Source of the DNA: Clostridia bacterium
GTDB lineage: Bacteria > Bacillota > Clostridia > Christensenellales > Aristaeellaceae
Assembly (NCBI GenBank): GCA_017547805.1
Contig: JAFYOR010000028.1
Coordinates: forward strand, 1 to 64,000
Reading direction: 5' to 3'
Length of the DNA: 64,000 nucleotides
Part shown: piece after piece, positions 51,701-60,836 of the stretch
Numbering within the stretch: the stretch's first letter is position 1
Layout: each line of letters starts with the position of its first letter
Translations under genes and position numbers: made by a program
The notes under the pieces: generated by a model
Database searches by the model: none
Told to the model about the DNA's origin: nothing
Seen by the model: only the letters and a program-made list of their open reading frames with translations

Positions 51701-51973
51701 CTAATCGTATACGGCAGCGGCAACCGGTTCTCCGGTGACAACAGCCAGCGCCGGCGTCAGCTCCATCAGCGTCAGCGCGCAGCCACGGATGCACAGCATG
51801 CCGTTTCCCGTCGCGAGCCGGATTTGCGACTGTGAAAGCTCCACCACGCCGCGCTGCCCCTCGATGGTCACGCTCGTCCTTCCGTTCATCGTCACCCGGG
51901 CGCTGCTCAGCAGCGCATCCTCCGGCAGCCCTCCGGCCTGCAGCAGCTTCCTGATCCGTTCTCTGCCGCGCAT
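51701..51973 (-). CDS. yqfC: Sporulation protein YqfC (YabP/YqfC family)
   Basis: A 90-residue protein of the YabP/YqfC family: LSSARVTMNGRTSVTIEGQR and the beta-rich QIRLATGNGMLCIRGCAL are characteristic. YabP is a coat-associated protein; YqfC acts with YqfD. The ATG at 51973 follows GGGAGGGGG. First gene of the yqfC-yqfD-phoH-pgpH-ybeY-cdd-era series; the adjacent terminator of the upstream gene leaves about 80 bp for a promoter, in which no clear sigma-A site is seen, as expected for sporulation control. Confidence 0.88.
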   Translation of the reverse strand: MRGRERIRKLLQAGGLPEDALLSSARVTMNGRTSVTIEGQRGVVELSQSQIRLATGNGMLCIRGCALTLMELTPALAVVTGEPVAAAVYD

Positions 51974-52012
51974 AATCCGCCCCCTCCCGCTGATTGCAGA
52001 TTATGCCGGAGA

Positions 52013-52045
52013 CAAAAAAAGAAGACCGCAAAACAGCGGTCTTCT
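52013..52045 (-). terminator. Terminator of the regulator-like gene
   Basis: Perfect 10-bp stem AGAAGACCGC with GCGGTCTTCT and seven T on the minus strand. Confidence 0.9.
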
Positions 52046-52054
52046 GATTTTCGG

Positions 52055-52858
52055 TTATTGCGCCATGCGAAGCCTGTTTTCGCGGCTGAGCGCGTACAGG
52101 CTTTCGTAGCGAACGACGCGCTTGATATTGAGCGCAAGTTCGAAATGCTCCTCAAGGCAGGTTTCACAGCGCTTGAGGTGGGTCAGCATTCTGGCATAAG
52201 CGTCCTCCACATCCATATCCACGCGCGGAATGCCGATCAGGCGCATATGATGCGGATTGATCACCAGTAGAACAAAGGAAATCTCCTCGCTTCCGCTTTC
52301 AAAGATGTTCTTGAGCGCATTCTCCAGCCTGTCACGTCCATATTTCCAGACTTCAGAAAGGAAGTAATCACCCTGCGGAAGTCTGAAGGAGGCGGTAACC
52401 ACCGGGCGCATCGCATCCAGATGGCCCATTTTGAGCATGCGGAGCTTTTCATCGATCTGCGCTGCGTCAGGCGCCTGTCCGCGCAGCAGGTTGCAGAAGA
52501 ACTCGCCCTGCATGGCACGCGTCAGATCGTCCACCTGCTTCGTCTGCCGGGCAGCATCGCGGGAAGAGAGCGTACGGCGCGCGCTGCTGATCTCCCTGCG
52601 CAGGCGTTCTTCATTCCTCGCGGTTTCCATGCCCATCATCTCAGGACGCTTGGAAAGATCGGCAAAGAAGCGCTTTCCTTCGCTGATGGAGAGCAGCCAT
52701 GAGATTGCATCATAACGTCCCTTGTTCAGACAGGCAACGCCTTCGCTGGCACTCTCTGCAATCATCGGGCGTTCAAATCCCAGCTTTTCCCATTCCGCAA
52801 AGCCGGCATAAAGCGCGCGGATCTCTTCCTTATCCGTCACAAGAAGCAATTTATACAT
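52055..52858 (-). CDS. Response-regulator-like protein lacking a DNA-binding domain
   Basis: A 267-residue protein. The first ~55 residues (MYKLLLVTDKEEIRALYAGF and on) look like a degenerate receiver domain of the YesN/AraC-type regulators. The middle resembles the linker of those regulators (FFCNLLRGQAPDAAQIDEKL, then SFVLLVINPHHMRLIGIP). The usual C-terminal AraC helix-turn-helix is absent, and the receiver has no clear phospho-acceptor Asp. It may be an orphan or decayed regulator, or a protein-interaction module. GGAGG precedes the ATG at 52858. Monocistronic. Confidence 0.6.
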   Translation of the reverse strand: MYKLLLVTDKEEIRALYAGFAEWEKLGFERPMIAESASEGVACLNKGRYDAISWLLSISEGKRFFADLSKRPEMMGMETARNEERLRREISSARRTLSSRDAARQTKQVDDLTRAMQGEFFCNLLRGQAPDAAQIDEKLRMLKMGHLDAMRPVVTASFRLPQGDYFLSEVWKYGRDRLENALKNIFESGSEEISFVLLVINPHHMRLIGIPRVDMDVEDAYARMLTHLKRCETCLEEHFELALNIKRVVRYESLYALSRENRLRMAQ

Positions 52859-52923
52859 GCATATCCTCCACTGAGATGAGACTCAACATGATACATAAAC
52901 GGCTGAACGAACTACAACATTGT

Positions 52924-52952
52924 ATTATAGTACGAAATTCATCCCAAATCAA
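52924..52952 (-). promoter_or_regulatory. Sigma-A promoter of the regulator-like gene
   Basis: Minus strand TTGATT, 17 nt, TATAAT; leader of about 60 nt. Confidence 0.72.
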
Positions 52953-53011
52953 TAGTTGATGAAATATTTATTCCCGTACCCCAGATTCTATCCGCCATTC
53001 CTTTCCTGCGC

Positions 53012-53041
53012 TTGACAGCAGGTTTTGCGCAGCTGTACAAT
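53012..53041 (+). promoter_or_regulatory. Sigma-A promoter of the AEC transporter gene
   Basis: Plus strand TTGACA, 18 nt, TACAAT; leader of about 50 nt. Confidence 0.75.
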
Positions 53042-53096
53042 AAACAGGTTATTTCATGTTTCCCCTTTCTGCATTCTTCATTTGGAGGCCTGAACG

Positions 53097-54011
53097 ATGA
53101 ACTCACCGTTCCTGACAATGGCGTCTTTACAGCTTTTGCTGTTCATCTATGTTGCAGCCGGATATGTGCTGACCCGCTGCAACACCATCACCCCCGCCGG
53201 ACGCAAATCGCTCAGCGATCTTCTGATTCAGTTCATTCTTCCCTGCAACATCATCTGTTCCTTCCAGATCGAAATGAACGCGCAGATTCTTGCATCCTGT
53301 GCGATGATCGTTCTGCTTTCCGCGTTCGTTCAGGTGTTTTACCTGATTTCAAGCAAACTCCTTTTCAGCCGGGCGCCCCGGCGTCAGCTCGCCTGCATGC
53401 GCTATGCGACAATCTGCTCCAACGCAGGCTTCCTCGGGCTGCCGATTATCGGCGGCGTTTACGGCGCGATGGGCACGCTTCTGGTTTCCGTCGCGCTGAT
53501 TCCCCAGCGCATCGTCATGTGGTCGGCAGGACTTTCCCTCTTTACGCAAACGGACAGAAAGAGCGTCATTCGCAAGCTGATCACGCACCCCTGCATCGTC
53601 GCGGTCATCATCGGTTTTGTGCTCATGGTCTGCGGCAATCCGACGCTTCCATCCGCCGTTCAGAAATTCCTTTCCGGCGCCAGCGGATGCACAACATGCT
53701 TATCCATGCTTGTCATCGGCAGCATCCTCGCCGGCGCGCAGCGCAGTGCGCTGCGTGATGGAATGGTCTGGTGGTTTTCCTTCGCAAGGCTTATTCTGAT
53801 TCCGCTGACAGTGTATGCCGTGCTTGCTTTCTTCTCTGTGGATCGCACGCTCAGCGGCGTGATGGTACTCATGAGCGGCATGCCCGCCGGAAGCACCACA
53901 GCGATCCTCGCCGCAAAATACGACGGAGACGCCGCGTTTGCCTCCTGTCTGGTGTTCGTTTCCACACTTCTTTCGCTCATCACGCTGCCGATGCTCTGTC
54001 TTCTCCTGTGA
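53097..54011 (+). CDS. AEC (auxin efflux carrier) family transporter
   Basis: A 304-residue membrane protein with ten helices in two halves. Family features include the N-terminal AGYVLTRCNTITPAG, the conserved NAGFLGLPIIGGVYGAMG near residue 122 and the C-terminal MSGMPAGSTTAILAAKYDGD near 262, with a Pro/Gly crossover in each half. Bacterial AEC members transport malate, malonate or other organic acids, but the substrate is not evident. GGAGG is 8 nt before the ATG at 53097. Monocistronic. Confidence 0.9.
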   Translation: MNSPFLTMASLQLLLFIYVAAGYVLTRCNTITPAGRKSLSDLLIQFILPCNIICSFQIEMNAQILASCAMIVLLSAFVQVFYLISSKLLFSRAPRRQLACMRYATICSNAGFLGLPIIGGVYGAMGTLLVSVALIPQRIVMWSAGLSLFTQTDRKSVIRKLITHPCIVAVIIGFVLMVCGNPTLPSAVQKFLSGASGCTTCLSMLVIGSILAGAQRSALRDGMVWWFSFARLILIPLTVYAVLAFFSVDRTLSGVMVLMSGMPAGSTTAILAAKYDGDAAFASCLVFVSTLLSLITLPMLCLLL

Positions 54012-54030
54012 TCGCCCTCGCCGCAAATTA

Positions 54031-54070
54031 ACAGGCCGTTCCCCTTTGGGGGAGCGGCCTGTCTTGCTTA
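54031..54070. terminator. Terminator between the AEC transporter and an SH3 protein gene
   Basis: Stem ACAGGCCGTTCCCC with GGGGAGCGGCCTGT (one mismatch) between convergent genes. The T runs are short on both sides, so termination may be helped by other signals. Confidence 0.7.
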
Positions 54071-54080
54071 ATCCCTGTAT

Positions 54081-54929
54081 TTATCCGTTTGCTCCGGAAT
54101 AATACTCTTCGACATAAACGTCATAATCGCGCACATAAACCAGAACCGTGCCGTCGGTGTTTTTGGAGCTGTAGGCCAGCACAAACCAGCCGTTGATCTC
54201 GCCCACGCATGTGAATTCGTAACCAGCCTTGACCTCTTCAACCGATGCATACCAGTCTCCCGGACCGGTGCGCAACGTGGTCTTGTTGATCACAACGCCG
54301 TTTTCTTCCTCCAGCGCCGGAAGGAAGCGGTTTTCAAACGTGGTGTCGTAGTGTGCCACGCTCATCGGAATAAAGGCAGACGCCTGCCTGAGGTTGACGA
54401 CGTAAAAATCTCCGTAAGTGCCCAGCACCGTGTAACGCGTGAGCTTATTCAGAGAGCCGACCTTTTTGGATCTCGTATCCGGCGCACAGTAAGCCGGGAC
54501 ATTGCTCTCCATCAGGATGATTTCAAACGGAGAGAACACGCAGTACGCCTTGTTGATCCAGCCGGCCTGTCCCTTGTAGCTGACGCGGTAGAAGCCGCTC
54601 TGTTCAAGCGGACCGCCGTTATCGCCGCGGATGATCTCCACTTCTTCGCCGTTATAGACCGTACCCAGACGCTTGCTGTTGGTGCGCGCCTCCTTCCAGA
54701 TGCTGGCGCTCTTGGAAATCACGCGGACCATCTTCGTATCCAGGTAGTTCGTGCTCTGCATCGGATCCTCATAGCGGCTGGAATAGTATTCCCGGTTGGA
54801 CGCCTGATTGAAATATACGCTGCCGGCATCCTCAGACCAGTAGGCGAAACCGTCCGCCAGCGCGCCGACGCAGGCAGACACAATGCACGCAGCAAGCAGC
54901 AAAGCAATAAGTGTTCTTCCCTTTTTCAT
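54081..54929 (-). CDS. Exported SH3-domain protein
   Basis: A 282-residue secreted protein with a signal peptide ending GALA near residue 25. Three SH3b-like stretches follow: SASIWKEARTNSKRLGTVYN near 75, a central one (NVPAYCAPDTRSKKVGSLNK near 143) and TTLRTGPGDWYASVEEVKAG near 217. It is probably a wall-binding protein without a catalytic domain. It differs in spacing from the other two SH3 proteins, so they are not recent copies. GAGAGGGAAG precedes the ATG at 54929. Not part of the methylaspartate operon, whose terminator-like hairpin lies upstream. Confidence 0.83.
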   Translation of the reverse strand: MKKGRTLIALLLAACIVSACVGALADGFAYWSEDAGSVYFNQASNREYYSSRYEDPMQSTNYLDTKMVRVISKSASIWKEARTNSKRLGTVYNGEEVEIIRGDNGGPLEQSGFYRVSYKGQAGWINKAYCVFSPFEIILMESNVPAYCAPDTRSKKVGSLNKLTRYTVLGTYGDFYVVNLRQASAFIPMSVAHYDTTFENRFLPALEEENGVVINKTTLRTGPGDWYASVEEVKAGYEFTCVGEINGWFVLAYSSKNTDGTVLVYVRDYDVYVEEYYSGANG

Positions 54930-54991
54930 CTTCCCTCTCGCTCCTTTTGATCAATTTGCTGTTTGTTCCCTTCAAGCAGCTGTCTCTGCCA

Positions 54992-55019
54992 AATAAACGG
55001 ATGAATCGTTCCGTTTATT
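54992..55019. repeat. Inverted repeat upstream of the exported SH3 protein
   Basis: AATAAACGG and CCGTTTATT (9 bp each) separated by 10 nt, about 63-90 nt before the start codon. Could be an operator; no convincing promoter boxes flank it. Confidence 0.35.
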
Positions 55020-55086
55020 CCCGCAGAAAACAAATTTTCCCGTTTCCAGCAGGTTATTTGAACGTTTTGCACCAGAAGTCTGAAGA

Positions 55087-55125
55087 AATAAAACCAGACT
55101 CCCCCGGTTCTGCCGAAGGAGTCTG
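55087..55125 (-). terminator. Terminator of the glutamate mutase / methylaspartase operon
   Basis: Stem CAGACTCC with GGAGTCTG, extended inside by a short CGG/CCG pairing; GTTTTATTTC follows on the minus strand. Starts 11 nt after the mal stop codon. Confidence 0.8.
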
Positions 55126-55135
55126 ATGTCTTCGC

Positions 55136-56395
55136 TTACTTCTTGACAGCCTTTTTGGCAGCGCGCAGCGCGAGAATCCGCTCCATCTCGTTATAGACGA
55201 TCATGAAGCCCTCATCAACGCCCATACCCGGTTTGGCAAGAATCTGCACGGGCTGCGTCGCCATTGCGCAGTTGACGCACACCTGTGCGCTGCGGTCGGT
55301 TTCGTTGCAAGTGCCGCCCTGATAGGCGCCAATGCCCTTTTTCTTGCAGTAGAGCACCGCTTCAATGGTGTTGTTCACGCCGCCAAGGTCAGGCGTCTTG
55401 ATCTGCACCATGTGGCCGGCCTTCGCGTCGGCAAAGAGCATAATATCTTCCAGTGTATTGCACCATTCATCCGCAACCAGTTCCACATCGCATCCGCGCG
55501 CATCCAGCTCACGGGTAAGGCCGGAGAGCGCCTCAATCTGCGCCTCGCGCGTACTGTCGCAATCCATCGGGCCTTCAATGCGCAGATGGAAAGGCTTGGC
55601 AATGCGGCCCAGCTCCTCGATGTAATCCGCCATGGCGGCATAATTGTTGTTGCCGAACACCGCGCCGATGGTGCCGTAGCAGTCGATATGCAGAACCGGC
55701 AGATAGTCTTCACTGGTGCGATGGGCAAGGATGCGATCTCGCAGCCACGCCACATAATCAGCCAGCTTTTCGCCCTGCTCGCCCAGCTTGTCCTTCACAT
55801 TGTTGATCAGCGCATGCGGCAGCACCTGCGCGCCCTTGATGATCATCTTGTCGGAGTTGTCATAGCGGTCGTCACCGGACTGGGTGAAGATCGGAATCGG
55901 CGTTTCAGAAACCGTACAGCCGTATTCATCCGCCACAACCTCGCACATCAGCCTTCCGGTCGCCTTGGCAACCGCATCCAGCAGCGCCTGAGACACGCCG
56001 TAGCGGATGGCGGTATGCAGGCGCTTTCCGTCCACCTCAATCGCTTCCATCATGGCAGTCAGGCTGCGGAAGTTATCCGCCTCTTTGCCCACCAGTTCGG
56101 GCTTGATATGCTCAAGAATCAGCGGAATAAAGTCCTTGGCAAGGAACAGCGGATCGCGTCCGCCGGCACCGCTGTACTGTACCGCAGCACAATCGCCGTA
56201 AGCAATCTGTCCGTCTTCCAGAATGAGCATGACGGAGATGGACTCGCCCGCCTGACGCACGGAGGTAAAGCCCTCGGTTACCGGCGCGCCGGTATAGAAC
56301 ACGCCGTCGTGACCGGCGCCCTGCTTGATCGCGCGCTGGTCATCAAAATAGAAACCGGTACGTCCCTTGGAACATACAACGTCAATAATTTTCAT
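55136..56395 (-). CDS. mal: Methylaspartate ammonia-lyase
   Basis: Removes ammonia from (2S,3S)-3-methylaspartate to give mesaconate, EC 4.3.1.2. The 419-residue enolase-superfamily protein keeps the residues known from the C. tetanomorphum enzyme. These are His194 (VLPHALINN), metal ligands Asp238 (LHIDCYG), Glu274 (RIEGPMD) and Asp309 (VADEW), and the base Lys333 (VQIKTPDLGG). GAYQGGTCNETDRSAQV near 357 is another family block. Length is close to the usual 413. The ATG at 56395 follows GGAGGAAGATTGAC. Last gene of the leftward arm, 15 nt after glmE. Confidence 0.97.
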   Translation of the reverse strand: MKIIDVVCSKGRTGFYFDDQRAIKQGAGHDGVFYTGAPVTEGFTSVRQAGESISVMLILEDGQIAYGDCAAVQYSGAGGRDPLFLAKDFIPLILEHIKPELVGKEADNFRSLTAMMEAIEVDGKRLHTAIRYGVSQALLDAVAKATGRLMCEVVADEYGCTVSETPIPIFTQSGDDRYDNSDKMIIKGAQVLPHALINNVKDKLGEQGEKLADYVAWLRDRILAHRTSEDYLPVLHIDCYGTIGAVFGNNNYAAMADYIEELGRIAKPFHLRIEGPMDCDSTREAQIEALSGLTRELDARGCDVELVADEWCNTLEDIMLFADAKAGHMVQIKTPDLGGVNNTIEAVLYCKKKGIGAYQGGTCNETDRSAQVCVNCAMATQPVQILAKPGMGVDEGFMIVYNEMERILALRAAKKAVKK

Positions 56396-56410
56396 GTCAA
56401 TCTTCCTCCG

Positions 56411-57862
56411 TTAACCACGCGGTCTGCCGACCAGATAGCCCTTGCCGATAGCATAGACGTCGTCGATGACCATCTGGAAGGATGCCTTGCGCTTTTCAAA
56501 GCTGGCGCGCTCTTCGATTTTTGCGATATGGAAGTCCTTGAGTTCCTGATCAAAGGGCAGGTTGCCAAAGTTCAGGATGCGCACCGCGCCGTTGTTGTCG
56601 CGGGCAGGGAGCATAAGTCCTGCATTGAAGCGGCAGGGCGCAAACGGAACATCCAGCGCGCCGGACTGCACGCCGCGGCACACACCGATGGCGATATCTC
56701 CCTTACCCAGTTCAAAGCACTTATCGACGATGGCGCGGGTTTCAAGGCGGATGATCTCCTTCTCCTGCTCAAGCTCCCGGCTGTGGTAGGTCTGATCGCG
56801 CAGCATGTTGACTACCTGCTTGGTGCAGCGCAGACCCTCTGCATTGGCTTCCATCGTCGGGATGCCCACCGCCTCGTGCGGCGTCTTGACGATCACCTTC
56901 GTCGCCTTGGACAGCGCAGCGATCATGCTGCCCATGGAAATGACGCCGAATGCCTTTGCCTCATCCGCCGGGAAGCCGCCCATCCACTGATGCAGCACGG
57001 TAGTGACTTCAACATCGTTGTATCCGTATTTGCGCAGGTATTCGTCGGTCAGTTCCTCCAGCGTCTGAATGGCCGCGATATCCTGAACGAGATTGCCGCA
57101 CTGACCATAGCCGACCGTAATATTCTTGACGCCCTGTTCTGCGGCGAGCAGCGCCTCGATGATGGCGGCGGCATGGGAAATGCACGGCGGGACAAGCGTT
57201 CCCGTGAGCGGACCGTACGGTTCGCGGTTGACGGATACGCCCATCTCCTCATACAGTCCGGTCAGACGGTCGACATACTGCCAGTCGCGGATCGTGCGCT
57301 CCATGGGGATGTTCTTGCAGTACGGCAGATTGTAGGAAATACCGCCGCCTTCATAGCTGGTGAAGCCGCCGGCATAGGCAATCTCAGCAAGCAGTCTGGC
57401 GTCCGGCGTGCCATGGCGCACCTGCACCGGCACGCGCACGCTCTCAATCACCCTGCGGCATTTGTGCACGCCATGGTTGACAGCCGGAAAGCCGTTGAGC
57501 ATCGCACGGTCAAGACGAAGGGATTCGTTGATGCCGTTCTCCGCTTCCTTGTAGCGGTTCTGGCGGGTATAGCTGTCGATGGTGGTGGGCAGCAGATCGG
57601 CCTCGCCCTTATCCTGCAGATGCTGCAAAAGCTCGATATGGTTATCGACAACCGGAACGCCTGCGCGGGGCTGAATAAGCGTCTGCCTATTCTTCTTGGC
57701 GCTCAGCAGCTTCTTGGAAAAGATGCGGTTTTCATCCATCGCCTTATGGTAGGCGACCGCCTCTTCAAGGTCGACGTCCCTGCCGGTAGGCCACTGCAGG
57801 AGGACTTCCGTACGCAAAGCGTGAAACTCAGAATCAGGAATTCGTTTGTTCTGAATATCCAT
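56411..57862 (-). CDS. glmE: Glutamate mutase epsilon (catalytic) subunit
   Basis: TIM-barrel subunit of adenosylcobalamin-dependent glutamate mutase, which converts L-glutamate to threo-3-methylaspartate, EC 5.4.99.1. The 483-residue length equals the C. cochlearium protein as I recall it. [20 protein letters not shown] near 150, [20 protein letters not shown] near 175 and [16 protein letters not shown] near 295 are typical. It starts at the ATG at 57862, after AAGGAG at slightly long spacing; a TTG nine bases earlier is too close to that site. It overlaps the end of glmL by 29 nt. Confidence 0.97.
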   Translation of the reverse strand: MDIQNKRIPDSEFHALRTEVLLQWPTGRDVDLEEAVAYHKAMDENRIFSKKLLSAKKNRQTLIQPRAGVPVVDNHIELLQHLQDKGEADLLPTTIDSYTRQNRYKEAENGINESLRLDRAMLNGFPAVNHGVHKCRRVIESVRVPVQVRHGTPDARLLAEIAYAGGFTSYEGGGISYNLPYCKNIPMERTIRDWQYVDRLTGLYEEMGVSVNREPYGPLTGTLVPPCISHAAAIIEALLAAEQGVKNITVGYGQCGNLVQDIAAIQTLEELTDEYLRKYGYNDVEVTTVLHQWMGGFPADEAKAFGVISMGSMIAALSKATKVIVKTPHEAVGIPTMEANAEGLRCTKQVVNMLRDQTYHSRELEQEKEIIRLETRAIVDKCFELGKGDIAIGVCRGVQSGALDVPFAPCRFNAGLMLPARDNNGAVRILNFGNLPFDQELKDFHIAKIEERASFEKRKASFQMVIDDVYAIGKGYLVGRPRG

Positions 57863-59237
57863 CGTATTCAAGCTCCTTTTTCATCAGTCGAAGCGCAGTT
57901 ACAGGGTAATATTCACTCAGCAGACCCATTGCTGCCAGAATGTACTTTCGGTCCACGCGGATATCGGCCTTCAAAGGACGCAGCGACATGGGATTCGCCG
58001 CAGAGGCCAGCGCGTGGGCGGCGATTTCGCCGGTTCGCGATGTTCTGATGAGGCTGCCGCCGGTCACGATCACCTGACGCACCTGACGAAGGTCCTTGCC
58101 AGACTGCACATAGGTCAGTCCCATCAGCGTGTAGGTTTCCTCCATTGTGCCCGCGTGACGGGCGACGGCTGTTTCAATCGCCATGGATGCCAGTGCGAAG
58201 TCGAGCTTTTCCAGATCACTGCCCGGCTCGGGAATCATATCGGTGGAGCTGGAAATCAAGCCGATCAGTTCCTCGCAGCGCGCTGGCTTCAGCCCGCTCA
58301 GGCGGCTGATGCGCGTGATCCCCGCCGCGTCCACGATGCCGCGCACCGAGTAGCGCATGCCGATATCGCCTTCCACCGTGCGCTTGTCATAAGGCTCCGG
58401 CAGTCCCTTGTATACCGTGGAAGCGTCCTGCGGCATGCCGTCCGCCATGGAATAAATGTCGGTCGTCGCGCCGCCGACATCCACAGCGATCAGATCGCCG
58501 ATGCCTTCTTCCCCCTCGCAGCCTTCCGCAAGAAGACGCATGGCCTTCATCACCGCGGACGGCGTGGGCATGAGAATACCGCTGATGACCTCCGCTGCTT
58601 TGGAAAGTCCCTTCGCGCGGATGATGCGTCCGAGGAAGATTTCGCGGATTTTCTTTCGCGCAGGCTCGATGTTGAGCACGCCGAACTTGGGCATCACGTT
58701 TTCCGTCACATGCACCTCATGCCCGGCGAGAATGCGCTCGCACTCTCTGGCGGCGGTGCGGTTTCCGGCAATAATGACCGGGAAGTCGAAGTCGATGGAA
58801 GCAAGCATCCGCGCATTATGAAGAATGCACTCGGTATTGCCGCCGTCGGTGCCGCCCACCAGCAGGAAAATGTCCGGACGGATGGCGCGGATTTCCTCAA
58901 GATCATCTTCGGTGAGCTGGAAGGAAAACACCTTGAGCACCTTTGCACCGGCGCCAAGGCTGGCCTGACGCGCCGCTTCGGCGGTGAGTTCCGGCACCAG
59001 CCCGCTTGTGATCATCTTAAGGCCGCCTGCCGCAGAGGAGCAGGCGTATCGCGCCTGATACTCAAGCTCGCCTGTCTTGCTGTGCAGCTTTGCAAGCGCG
59101 TTATTAAGCCCCTCGCCGATATCGCTTTCAACGGTGGTATAGCTGTCCGCCGTGCCCAGCAGCACGCCCTGCTCAACATCCACAGCCGTCACCTTGGTAT
59201 AGGTACTGCCAAAGTCGATCAGCAGAACGGGCTTCAT
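57834..59237 (-). CDS. glmL: Glutamate mutase-associated protein MutL/GlmL (reactivating ATPase type)
   Basis: A 467-residue ASKHA-fold ATPase encoded between the two mutase subunits in clostridial glutamate mutase operons. It probably releases damaged cobalamin from the enzyme, by analogy with diol dehydratase reactivases. Phosphate-binding loops are visible: [15 protein letters not shown] near residue 6 and [14 protein letters not shown] near 250; [16 protein letters not shown] near 390 is the adenosine-binding region. It starts at an ATG at 59237 that overlaps glmS by 4 nt. The 3' end overlaps glmE. Confidence 0.95.
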   Translation of the reverse strand: MKPVLLIDFGSTYTKVTAVDVEQGVLLGTADSYTTVESDIGEGLNNALAKLHSKTGELEYQARYACSSAAGGLKMITSGLVPELTAEAARQASLGAGAKVLKVFSFQLTEDDLEEIRAIRPDIFLLVGGTDGGNTECILHNARMLASIDFDFPVIIAGNRTAARECERILAGHEVHVTENVMPKFGVLNIEPARKKIREIFLGRIIRAKGLSKAAEVISGILMPTPSAVMKAMRLLAEGCEGEEGIGDLIAVDVGGATTDIYSMADGMPQDASTVYKGLPEPYDKRTVEGDIGMRYSVRGIVDAAGITRISRLSGLKPARCEELIGLISSSTDMIPEPGSDLEKLDFALASMAIETAVARHAGTMEETYTLMGLTYVQSGKDLRQVRQVIVTGGSLIRTSRTGEIAAHALASAANPMSLRPLKADIRVDRKYILAAMGLLSEYYPVTALRLMKKELEYDGYSEQTNS

Positions 59238-59656
59238 GCTTCCTCCTCCATGCCCAGCAGCTCGCGCAGCGCCTCAATGGTGGTTTCCGGCGTCGTTCCG
59301 GGCGGGAAGGCGCGGTCAAAGCCCATGGCTTTAAAACGCTTTTCAACATCCTCAAACTTCTGCTTACCAATGACGATGTTGCCGCCAACCACCAGCGGAA
59401 TTCCCTTAAGACCAGCCTCGTCACACTTTTCGCGCATTCCGCGGCAGTCCAGCTCGCCCTGACCATACAGGGAGGAGACGACGATGGCGTCGGCTGCGGA
59501 TTCGATAGCGGCGGCGATGTATTCCTCCTGAGAGACCATCACGCCCAGATTGATCACCTCAAATCCCGCCTCGGTAAAGGCGTGATAGAGAATCCTGTTG
59601 CCGACAGCATGCACGTCGGCGCCAATCACACCGATAACCAGAACCTTTTTCTTCAT
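59234..59656 (-). CDS. glmS: Glutamate mutase sigma (B12-binding) subunit
   Basis: Small cobalamin-binding subunit of glutamate mutase. The 140-residue protein has the base-off/His-on signature D-x-H-x-x-G at Asp14, His16 and Gly19 ([12 protein letters not shown]), plus [15 protein letters not shown] and [11 protein letters not shown] later in the Rossmann-like fold. All B12-contact segments look intact. Strongly coupled to glmL through a 4-nt overlap. Follows the P-loop protein gene by 21 nt. Confidence 0.98.
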   Translation of the reverse strand: MKKKVLVIGVIGADVHAVGNRILYHAFTEAGFEVINLGVMVSQEEYIAAAIESAADAIVVSSLYGQGELDCRGMREKCDEAGLKGIPLVVGGNIVIGKQKFEDVEKRFKAMGFDRAFPPGTTPETTIEALRELLGMEEEA

Positions 59657-59677
59657 TACACAGGACTCCTTTGCATC

Positions 59678-60649
59678 TTAATGACTTGCATCGTAAATAA
59701 ACGGACCGACCATTCCAGACATTTTCGCGCTCTTACGCAGACGGCTGATGCGCTCGTCGGAGTGCTCACCGACAAGACCGATGAGCAGATAGCGGTTTCG
59801 CTGGTTGTCGTAAATGATTTCGTGGCACAGGCGGAAGCCTTCTACCTTGCCCGTGCTTGCCATATGCATGCGCGGACCGCCGCACAGGTGCACGGTGTCG
59901 CCGATGCGCACATGCGTTTCATTCTCGTAGGTGATGGGCAAATCTTTTGCAATATCCTCATTCACCTTGCGTTCAAGCTCCAGCAGGTCAATCTCCGGCG
60001 CCTTATCATAAAACACCATCACAAATCCATGATTGATATCGTCATGGTGGCACAGCTTCATCAGCTTGGAGCTCATATGCATTTCGCACAGGTCCTCCGC
60101 CGTATGCGCCATCAGGCGATAGCGCAGGGAACTGTGCACTTCATCCACCAGATCAGCCGGTTCAGGACCGAACATCGTGGGGCGGGTGACAATCACCTGT
60201 TCGCCCACGCCGATGAGCAGGTCGGCGTTGCGCGGAAGATGCGGACGGATCAGATCAAAATGCTCGACGATCACGCGCTTCTTCAGCTCGATGGCATCCA
60301 TAATCGCTTCCGCCAGAATATGCGGCTGAGTGAAGCCCATCTCAAAACGGATATCCAGATGATAGGTGTGCGGCGTATAGAAGCCGTGCTGCTCCGTCAC
60401 ATCCAGAATGGGCAGCGGACGCACATTCACGCCGTCATCATCGTTGGTCAGTTCAAGTCCCGGAAACATGCCGTGGATCAGCGCGCTTTTGCCTGATCCC
60501 GCATCCCCGATCACACCAATGAGCCGGTCATAGGGACTCAGGTACATCTGACCGATCTGCATGCCAAGATCATACATACGATCACGCCCGCGCGGCGCAA
60601 AGTAGGACGTCTTGATCATGTTTCTTTGCATCCGGTGAGAATATGACAT
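59678..60649 (-). CDS. P-loop protein of unknown function, first gene of the glutamate mutase operon
   Basis: A 323-residue cytoplasmic protein with Walker A GVIGDAGSGKSALI near residue 46. VIVEHFDLIRPHLPRNADLL near 128 could hold a nucleoside-kinase-like core. The second half is rich in His and Cys (SKLMKLCHHDDINHGFVMVF, HLCGGPRMHM), like metal-binding second additional domains of alanyl/threonyl-tRNA synthetases; I recall similar operon proteins being annotated that way. It is upstream of glmS and so belongs to the pathway by position. A role in mutase assembly, cofactor handling or regulation is only inference. AAGGAG is 7 nt before the ATG at 60649. Confidence 0.75.
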   Translation of the reverse strand: MSYSHRMQRNMIKTSYFAPRGRDRMYDLGMQIGQMYLSPYDRLIGVIGDAGSGKSALIHGMFPGLELTNDDDGVNVRPLPILDVTEQHGFYTPHTYHLDIRFEMGFTQPHILAEAIMDAIELKKRVIVEHFDLIRPHLPRNADLLIGVGEQVIVTRPTMFGPEPADLVDEVHSSLRYRLMAHTAEDLCEMHMSSKLMKLCHHDDINHGFVMVFYDKAPEIDLLELERKVNEDIAKDLPITYENETHVRIGDTVHLCGGPRMHMASTGKVEGFRLCHEIIYDNQRNRYLLIGLVGEHSDERISRLRKSAKMSGMVGPFIYDASH

Positions 60650-60724
60650 ATTGCTGCTCCTTCTCTATCCCGCTAAAGGGCACGCTGCTTTCCTGCAGCC
60701 ATTATGTATTGTTAGTCGGTTTCT

Positions 60725-60753
60725 ATTATATCCCATCACAGGGAAGTTGTAAA
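60725..60753 (-). promoter_or_regulatory. Sigma-A promoter of the glutamate mutase / methylaspartase operon
   Basis: Minus strand TTTACA, 17 nt, TATAAT; leader of about 68 nt, too short for a cobalamin riboswitch. Confidence 0.78.
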
Positions 60754-60763
60754 TAAATCATAG

Positions 60764-60792
60764 TTGCTTTCCTACGAATTTCTCGGTATAAT
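60764..60792 (+). promoter_or_regulatory. Sigma-A promoter of the citDEF-mesaconase operon
   Basis: Plus strand TTGCTT, 17 nt, TATAAT; leader of about 38 nt. Its -35 is 10 nt from the -35 of the divergent promoter, so one bound regulator could affect both. Confidence 0.78.
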
Positions 60793-60836
60793 ATTGTAAA
60801 ATATGGTATTATTCCTTTTCAAACGAGGTGATATAG

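Noticed and set aside
53097-55135. Mobile element or phage remnant near the AEC and SH3 genes
   Set aside because: No transposase, integrase, terminal inverted repeats or target duplications seen; the inverted repeat at 54992-55019 is isolated.
55412-58048. An 878-codon open frame on the plus strand
   Set aside because: Antisense to mal and glmE, both recognisable with catalytic residues in place.
60650-60724. Cobalamin riboswitch ahead of the glutamate mutase operon
   Set aside because: The leader from the predicted promoter to the first gene is only about 70 nt and I see no B12-box-like sequence.
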